NCBI GenBank assembly: GCA_913061325.1 | Contig: CAJXUU010000002.1 | Span: 1-56,381 of the forward strand | DNA: 56,381 nt | Reading direction: 5' to 3' | Origin: an uncultured Saprospirales bacterium | GTDB lineage: Bacteria; Bacteroidota; Bacteroidia; Chitinophagales; Saprospiraceae | The notes under the pieces: generated by a model | Databases searched by the model: none | Told to the model about the DNA's origin: nothing | Seen by the model: only the letters and a program-made list of their open reading frames with translations | In this document: piece by piece, positions 49,445-56,381 of the stretch | Layout of the letters: every line of letters begins with the position of its first letter | Position numbering within the stretch: position 1 is the first letter of the stretch | Translations under genes and position numbers: made by a program

Positions 49445-50413
49445 ATGAACCCACTATTAGGAATTTTTGCAGTACCCTTGTTACTTATCATTATATCTTC
49501 TTTTTTTATAGTCAAACAACAGACTATAGCTATCCTTGAAAGGTTTGGTAAATTTCATTCTCTAAAGACACCAGGTCTTCACTTTAAAATCCCAGTTCTC
49601 GATAAGGTAGCTGGTAAAATCAACCTCAAAATTCAACAATTAGACGTAATGGTAGAAACCAAAACGTTTGACGATGTATTCGTAAAACTGAAAGTATCTG
49701 TGCAATTCAAAATATTGAAGGATGCAGTTTATGATGCATTTTATAAACTAGAAAATCCACATGATCAGATTACTTCGTATGTATTTGATACGATCAGAGC
49801 CGAAGTACCGAAAATGAAATTGGATGATGTCTTCGTCAAGAAAGACGATGTCGCCAATGCCGTACGTAGAGAGCTAGGAGAAGCGATGAACGAGTATGGA
49901 TACGGAATAGTAAAAGCACTCGTTACTGACATCGATCCTGATGTAGAGGTAAAAGTTGCCATGAATCGTATAAATACTTCAGAAAGACTAAAAATCGCTG
50001 CAGAATACGAAGGTGAAGCAGAAAGAATCAGAATCGTAGCGAAAGCAAAGGCCGAAGCAGAAAGTAAAAGATTACAAGGTCAAGGTATTGCTGATCAAAG
50101 AAGAGAGATCGCCAAGGGTCTTGAGGATTCTGTAGAGATTTTGAACAAAGTAGGTATCAACTCACAGGAAGCATCTGCACTTATAGTAATCACGCAACAC
50201 TATGACACATTGCAGGCCGTTGGTGAATCAACTAACAGTAATTTAATCTTATTACCGAATAATCCATCAGCTGCATCTAATATGTTGACTGATATGACGG
50301 CATCATTCATAGCTTCTCAGCAAATGGGAGAGCAAATGACTCTTGATAAAGACAATCAAAAACGAAAGGATGCCATTGAGTTGAAAGAACTCGAAGAAAA
50401 GAGAAGACGATAA
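49445..50413 (+). CDS. SPFH/Band 7 (stomatin-like) protein
   Basis: KQQTIAILERFGKFHSLKTPGLHFKIPVLDKV; C-terminal AEAESKRLQGQGIADQRREIAKGL. Confidence 0.93.
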   Translation: MNPLLGIFAVPLLLIIISSFFIVKQQTIAILERFGKFHSLKTPGLHFKIPVLDKVAGKINLKIQQLDVMVETKTFDDVFVKLKVSVQFKILKDAVYDAFYKLENPHDQITSYVFDTIRAEVPKMKLDDVFVKKDDVANAVRRELGEAMNEYGYGIVKALVTDIDPDVEVKVAMNRINTSERLKIAAEYEGEAERIRIVAKAKAEAESKRLQGQGIADQRREIAKGLEDSVEILNKVGINSQEASALIVITQHYDTLQAVGESTNSNLILLPNNPSAASNMLTDMTASFIASQQMGEQMTLDKDNQKRKDAIELKELEEKRRR

Positions 50414-50441
50414 TCTTCTCTGACGCTTAGCTAAAATAACG

Positions 50442-50473
50442 AATGCATCAGATTGATTTCTGTTGCATTTTTT
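50442..50473 (+). terminator. Terminator hairpin
   Basis: AATGCATCAG..CTGTTGCATT followed by T-run. Confidence 0.75.
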
Positions 50474-50558
50474 TTGTTAGTCTCTTAGTGGCAAACTTTA
50501 GAGAATCTTTATCGTCTTTTAAAGGCTCGTTTGGATCACAAGATCGTTTTCACTATTA

Positions 50559-52235
50559 TTGAACTCTAATTTTATTATTATGGAAAATAAACCGTGGCTA
50601 AGCCAATACCCCGCTGGAATACCTGCCAATATAAATGTCGATCAGTATGAAAACATGGTCGATTTTCTGACAGAATCTATGCAAAAATTTGCAGCCCTTC
50701 CTGCATATGAATGCATGGGTAAAACAATAACATATAAAGAAGTAGATCAACTGTCTACCCAGTTTGGCGCGTATTTGCATAGTCGTGGATTACAACCCAA
50801 GGATAAGATTGCTTTGATGATGCCGAACTTGCTTCAGTTTCCTGTTATACTGTTTGGATGTTTGAAAGCAGGATTGACTATAGTAAATACCAATCCTTTA
50901 TATACTCCACGTGAAATGAAACATCAATTCACAGATAGTGATGTAAAAGCAATAGTGATAGCTGATAATTTTGCGGCGAATCTAGAAAAAGTATTGCCTG
51001 AAACACAAATCGATACTATTATTCTTACCTCTATTGGAGAGATGTTGGGATCCATCAAAGGAAGCATTGTAGACTTCATGGTGAAGAAGGTAAAAAGAAT
51101 GGTTCCAAAATATAACCTTCCAAATACTGTCACATTTACAGAAGCAATAAAGACTGGTAAGAAGTTCCAAATTAAGAAATTTGAAAATTGTGCCGATGAT
51201 GTAATCGTTCATCAATATACGGGCGGAACAACTGGAGTGGCAAAAGGAGCTATGCTAACAAACAGAAACCTAATAGCCAATATGTTACAAATAAAAGCAT
51301 GGTTGGGGAATGAACTTGTTGAAGGAAAAGAGATCGTCTTAACTCCACTTCCACTTTATCACATATTTGCATTTACTGTCAACTGCATGGTTATGGTGAG
51401 TTACGGTGCGAAAAATGTATTGGTGACAAACCCAAGAGACATGCCGAAATTCATAGAAGAGTTCAAAAAAAATAAGATTACAATTCTTACAGCGGTGAAT
51501 ACGTTATTCAATGCATTAACTAATAATACGGAGTTCCAAAAATTAGATTTCTCTTCACTCAAAATCACTGTAGGTGGAGGAATGGCAGTACAAACTTCAG
51601 TCGCCCAGAAATGGAAAGCAATAACAGGTGTTACACTCTCAGAAGGATATGGACTGACCGAATCTTCTCCAGTAGCAACTGTAAACCCAATAGATGGGAC
51701 AGCACGCTTGGGTAGTATAGGCCTTCCTGTTCCCTCAACAAACATCAGAATAGTAGATGATGGAAGAAACCCTCTCCCGCCTGGTGAAATTGGTGAACTT
51801 CAAATACAAGGGCCACAAGTAATGAAAGGCTACTATAATAAATTCCAAGAAACGGAAGATGCTATCGTTGACGGATGGCTCAATACTGGTGATATTGCTC
51901 TCATGGAAGAAGATGGCTATTTCAGAATTGTAGATCGTAAAAAAGATATGATTCTAGTTTCTGGATTCAATGTATATCCTAATGAGATCGAAGACGTAAT
52001 ATGTACACATCCAAAAGTGTTAGAATGTGCTGTAGTAGGAATGCCTAATGAAAAATCTGGTGAAGTAGTCAGAGCCTGTATCGTAAAGAGTGATAAATCT
52101 CTAACAGAAAAAGAAATTAAAGCTTTTTGTAGAGAAAACATGACTGGATACAAAGTACCGAGATTTATAGAATTCCATGATGAACTACCAAAGTCAAATG
52201 TGGGAAAAATATTGAGAAGGAAGTTGAAAGAATAG
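50559..52235 (+). CDS. fadD: Long-chain fatty acid--CoA ligase (AMP-binding), FadD-like
   Basis: HQYTGGTTGVAKGAMLTNRNL; GYGLTESSP; DGWLNTGDIALMEEDGYFRIVDRKKDMILVSGFNVYPNEIEDV. Confidence 0.93.
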   Translation: MNSNFIIMENKPWLSQYPAGIPANINVDQYENMVDFLTESMQKFAALPAYECMGKTITYKEVDQLSTQFGAYLHSRGLQPKDKIALMMPNLLQFPVILFGCLKAGLTIVNTNPLYTPREMKHQFTDSDVKAIVIADNFAANLEKVLPETQIDTIILTSIGEMLGSIKGSIVDFMVKKVKRMVPKYNLPNTVTFTEAIKTGKKFQIKKFENCADDVIVHQYTGGTTGVAKGAMLTNRNLIANMLQIKAWLGNELVEGKEIVLTPLPLYHIFAFTVNCMVMVSYGAKNVLVTNPRDMPKFIEEFKKNKITILTAVNTLFNALTNNTEFQKLDFSSLKITVGGGMAVQTSVAQKWKAITGVTLSEGYGLTESSPVATVNPIDGTARLGSIGLPVPSTNIRIVDDGRNPLPPGEIGELQIQGPQVMKGYYNKFQETEDAIVDGWLNTGDIALMEEDGYFRIVDRKKDMILVSGFNVYPNEIEDVICTHPKVLECAVVGMPNEKSGEVVRACIVKSDKSLTEKEIKAFCRENMTGYKVPRFIEFHDELPKSNVGKILRRKLKE

Positions 52236-52266
52236 ATTATTAGAACTTAACTATTGAAATGATTTT

Positions 52267-53250
52267 CTAATAGTCAACTAATCTCTCACCAATATCTAAT
52301 ATTGCAATATCATTTCTCTCTTTCGACAAATCGATAAGTACTTTCTTTGGGTTAAAAATAGGTTCGTCACTCAAATCGAAAGTACCATAATGCATAGGTA
52401 TCATTGTTTTTGCTTTGAGTTGTTCTTTTGCTTCCAAAGCACCAGCAGGACTTGTGTGACTAAGATTCATAAACCAAATAGGTTCATACGCTCCTATCCC
52501 TAAGATAGCAATATCAATATCGTACAAATTCCCAATCTCTTCAAAGTGTACGCCCAGCCCACTATCCGCACCGAAATATATATTTTTACCATTATGGGTA
52601 ATCATGAAACTACCCCAAAGCATTCTATTTAAGTCGTGAAAAAATCTTCTATTCCAATGTTTAGCAGGTAGATATGTAATTTCAATATTATTATCAATTT
52701 TCGGAAATGATTGATACCACCCTGCTTCTACAATTTTATTCTTAATATTCCATCCTTCAAGCAAGCTACTAATTTCTAAACCTGTATAAATTACTGCATC
52801 AGGGTTTAGATTTGTGATTTTTTTCATGCTGGTTTTGTCAGCATGATCTCTATGATTATGAGAAAGTAGTATAACATCAAATCCTGTCAATTGATCAACT
52901 TCACAAGGCAACTCTGTAAATCTTTGAAGTGGCCAAATGTCATACAATATTGGATCAGTAATTATTTTCACACCTCCAATACAAAAAACAAACGTGGCAT
53001 GACCAAGCCACGTTATTCCATCATTTGTACGATTTAGAAAATCTGAGTTTTTTTGAACTGTGACATTCGTCTGTTGATTTTTTCGTTGTTCGGCATACTT
53101 ATTTTTTTGAATTACTTTCCAATTAAACACAGCCTTAAACCCTCTGGCTGAAAGACCATCAAGATTCATATATTGATCATCAGCATTGATTGGATTACCC
53201 ATCCAACCTTCTTTCACGAACGGCAAGTTTCTATTATGTTTTATTTTCAA
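52267..53250 (-). CDS. MBL-fold metallohydrolase (NAPE-PLD-like)
   Basis: ITWLGHATFVFCIGGVKIITDPIL; VILLSHNHRDHADKTSM; PMHYGTFDLSDEPI. Confidence 0.9.
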   Translation of the reverse strand: MKIKHNRNLPFVKEGWMGNPINADDQYMNLDGLSARGFKAVFNWKVIQKNKYAEQRKNQQTNVTVQKNSDFLNRTNDGITWLGHATFVFCIGGVKIITDPILYDIWPLQRFTELPCEVDQLTGFDVILLSHNHRDHADKTSMKKITNLNPDAVIYTGLEISSLLEGWNIKNKIVEAGWYQSFPKIDNNIEITYLPAKHWNRRFFHDLNRMLWGSFMITHNGKNIYFGADSGLGVHFEEIGNLYDIDIAILGIGAYEPIWFMNLSHTSPAGALEAKEQLKAKTMIPMHYGTFDLSDEPIFNPKKVLIDLSKERNDIAILDIGERLVDY

Positions 53251-53287
53251 TATTACTATTTATTGGTGATTATCTTCGTATTCGAAA

Positions 53288-53857
53288 TTGAATATTATGA
53301 TACTAAAAACTACTTGTAAATCTAAGAATGGACATGATATAATCATAAGACCTGCAGAATCAAAGGATGCAGAATCACTACTAAAACTAAAATTACAATA
53401 TCTTCGAAACACAAAGACTATCCCTTTGTTCGAAGACGAATACAAAAACTCAGTTAAAGAAGAGACAGCTTTAATTGACATGCTCTTAAAAGAAAAAAAT
53501 AGTTGCTTATTTGTTGCAGAGAATGAAGGTCAATTGATTGGAAATCTTGATATAAAAGGCAACCAAAGAAGAAAACTCATACATACGGGTATGTTAGGTA
53601 TGGGAGTTGCAGAAAAATGGCAAGGGTTGGGTATAGGCTCCTTACTAATAAGAGAGGCAATTAAATGGATAGATGAAAATGAACTTCTTGAAATTGTTTG
53701 GCTTGAAGTCTATGATAGCAACTATCCAGCTAAGATTCTATACAGAAAAATGGGATTCCAAGAATGTGGAAGAATAAAGGAATTTTTCAAGGAAAATGGT
53801 CAATTAATTGATAATATAAGCATGGTTTATCATAGTTATCAATCTTCAAAATTGTAG
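53288..53857 (+). CDS. GNAT-family N-acetyltransferase
   Basis: IIRPAESKDAESLLKL; GMGVAEKWQGLGIGSLLIREAIKW; LEVYDSNYPAKILYRKMGFQECG. Confidence 0.92.
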   Translation: MNIMILKTTCKSKNGHDIIIRPAESKDAESLLKLKLQYLRNTKTIPLFEDEYKNSVKEETALIDMLLKEKNSCLFVAENEGQLIGNLDIKGNQRRKLIHTGMLGMGVAEKWQGLGIGSLLIREAIKWIDENELLEIVWLEVYDSNYPAKILYRKMGFQECGRIKEFFKENGQLIDNISMVYHSYQSSKL

Positions 53858-53877
53858 ACTAAATCATAAAAATTGTG

Positions 53878-53900
53878 TTTTGTCTTCCATTCAGACAAAA
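53878..53900 (+). terminator. Terminator-like hairpin
   Basis: TTTTGTCT-TCCATTC(..)-AGACAAAA. Confidence 0.55.
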
Positions 53901-54069
53901 ACGCATCATCTATGGTATGAAAATTGATCTTAATTAGTGATATTTGTGAAAAGTTAATGTGTAACTCATATAAAATCAATGATTTTATCATTTCTGAGTT
54001 TCATATTTACTTCTATAGTAGTCCCAAGTATTAACACCCTATATTTTTCAAAGATGTTAATCAGCCACT

Positions 54070-56331
54070 ATGAGATACCTATTAGCTACGTTTCTATTTT
54101 CTATTCAGTTCTTTTCTGTTGCACAGTCAACTCTAACTTTAAAGAGTGACGAAATCAATGCACAAAAGGAAATAAAAGAAGAATTCCTTTTTAGTCCTTC
54201 ACTTCAAAAAATAAAATTTGATCTTGCCAGCGCTCCAAGATATTCTGACAAAGAACAACAATGGATAAAAATGAAAATTCCTTTTTCTGATGGAATATAC
54301 CATGAAGTAGAGGTGGCTGAAGCTTCTGTAGTCGCTGATGCAATCTATCACCGATATCCTGAAAATAGATCGTATAAAATAAGAGGGATCAATGATAAAT
54401 ATATATCAGGGAGGATGTCCATTACTCAAAAAGGAATATCTGCATTAATATTTTCAAAATCCAAAAGTATTTTCATTGAACCGACACAGGGTGGATATCA
54501 TAAGGTATATAATTATGACGGTTCTATTTTGGAAACGTTTACTTGTGGAACAGATCATTCTAAATTTAAGCCAAGTAGCAAATCAACATCAAGAGAATCT
54601 TATGGCTCTAATGAGAGAAAATATATAATTGCAATTGCCTCAACTGGCGAATTTTCTGCTAAACATGGAAATAATTTGGCCACTATTAATGGTATAATTA
54701 CCGACTATTTGACACTTCTTAACACATTGTATGAGAGAGATTTAGCAGTTACTTTTGAGCTTACAGCTGATAACGACGACATCATATTCTTCAATCCTGC
54801 AACTGATGGCTTTGACCCAACTAACAACTCTACAAAATTAAATACAACTCAAACAGTAATTAACAATGAGATTGGTAGTGGCAATTATGATTTCGGACAT
54901 GCTTTTTATGAAATGGACCCACCAGCAAATGGATGGTGGGGAAGTGGAGTGGCTAGTCTAGGAGTTGTTTGCAGTTCAAGTTCGAAAGCAAGAGGATGGA
55001 CGGGTTGTGGTGGAAGTTACCCTGCCAGTTTTTGGATGGATATCTTTGCGCATGAAGTAGCACATCAATTTGAAGCAACCCATACTTTTTATGGAACAGC
55101 TGGAAATTGTGGTGGATCTCAACGATCCGTCGGTAATGGGGTAGAACCAGGTTCAGGAAATAGTTTGATGAGTTATGAGGGAAATTGTGGAGCTGGCGGA
55201 TCATGTTCAAATCAGAATATTACTCCACAAGCTAATTTCCAATATTTTCATAGCCACTCTATTGATCAAATTCAAAGTTTTGTATCAGGTTCTGGAAGCT
55301 GTTATACATCTACTTCTTCTGGAAATTCTCCACCAGTAATAACTATGCCATCAAGTAAAACCATACCAACTGAAACACCATTTTCTTTATCAGCAACGGT
55401 GACTGATCCAGATGGAGATCCCTTGTTAAGTTCTTGGGAAGAAGTAGATACTGATAATCTTAGCCTTTCTTGCCCAAATGGAGCACCCAATGATGCTGCT
55501 TTGAGTACTTCAGCTCCTTTATTTCGAAGTTTTGACCCTTCAGCTGATGGAGAAATGAGATATTTTCCACAATTGACGGATATATTGGATGATACCCAAA
55601 CAATGGGAGAAATACTACCAGAGATAGGGCGTACCATAGACATGAGATTTATTGCCAGAGGAACTGATCCCAATGGCATCAGTGGAGTATCTTATGAAGA
55701 TTTAACAATAACAGTTGATGGAAACTCAGGGCCTTTTCAAGTGACCACTGCAAGCTCACCTATAGGATATTTAGCAGGTGAATCTGTAGATATTGAATGG
55801 TTGGTTGGGAATACAGATATGGCACCTATTTCTTGTAGCCATGTCAATATTTTATTTTCGAGTGATGGGGGAAATTCTTTTTCAACAACGTTAGCTTCAA
55901 ACGTAACTAACGATGGATTGCATACGGTTACAATGCCGGCAAATGCAGTTACAGAAGGTAGAGTAAAAATCGAATCGGTTGGTAATATTTTCTTTTCTAT
56001 AACCAAAGCTGATATTACCATTATTTCTGATTGCGAACCTAATTCATCAACTATTATTAATGATGATCCTGTTACTGCCAACGTAGGAGATCCTTCTTTA
56101 GATTTGGAATTGCTTGTAGGCGAGGAATTATCATCGGTTTCTGGGAATATTGAGGTGGCAGACCCTAATACAAACTTAATTGCAAAAAATAATACTACTG
56201 GAAGTTGTATCGCTTTTGGCAATATGCCAGGTTATGACACTTATGTTTTGACAGCAACGACTACTGATGTTTATAATTTTAATTCTTCAGGTCCATTTTC
56301 AGAAGTTGTTAATATTTACGAAAATCAATTC
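54070..56331 (+). CDS. Secreted metzincin-type zinc metalloprotease (reprolysin-like), 3' truncated at contig end
   Basis: Signal peptide; HEVAHQFEATH zinc motif with downstream LMSYEG Met-turn; coding is interrupted by adapter from 56332. Confidence 0.88.
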
Positions 56332-56381
56332 CTGTCTCTTATACACATCTGACGCTGCCGACGAAGAGGATAGTGGAGATC
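56332..56381. other. Residual Illumina Nextera adapter plus index (not genomic)
   Basis: CTGTCTCTTATACACATCT (Tn5 mosaic end) + GACGCTGCCGACGA + AGAGGATA (reverse complement of index TATCCTCT) + GTGGAGATC (expected GTGTAGATC, one mismatch). Confidence 0.97.

Noticed and set aside
54953-56222. Antisense ORFs within the metalloprotease
   Set aside because: Overlap a strongly supported CDS and lack homology-like features.
1-56381. rRNA, tRNA, prophage or dedicated anti-phage defence genes
   Set aside because: No convincing rRNA or cloverleaf sequence and no phage structural, restriction, toxin-antitoxin or defence motifs were recognised in the ORF translations; a tRNAscan/DefenseFinder run would be needed to exclude them formally.

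Overview
This is a 56.4 kb contig of an AT-rich Bacteroidota genome, Saprospirales-like by style (T9SS C-terminal sorting domains, VCBS and FAS1 surface proteins, family-specific hypotheticals). Most of it is ordinary chromosomal content: asnS, ubiX, dnaB, pdxH, comF, rlmD, pheT, fadD-like, an acyl-CoA dehydrogenase, two-component systems, a tricorn-like S41 protease and others. I found no CRISPR array, rRNA, confident tRNA, prophage or recognisable defence system. The points most worth a second look are: (1) an ECF sigma factor with a neighbouring putative one-piece anti-sigma/TM/outer-membrane beta-barrel protein, facing a divergent multi-FAS1 adhesin gene across a region where the same ~34 bp promoter-like sequence occurs in both orientations; (2) a PadR regulator translationally coupled to three tandem paralogous membrane proteins; (3) a probable group II intron 5' end at the left contig edge, inserted antisense into an LRR gene that also has an apparent 3' frameshift; (4) Illumina Nextera adapter and index sequence left at the right contig edge, which creates a false C-terminus on the last ORF; (5) several unexplained intergenic repeat mosaics. 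All calls come from reading the sequence and supplied translations; no searches were run.
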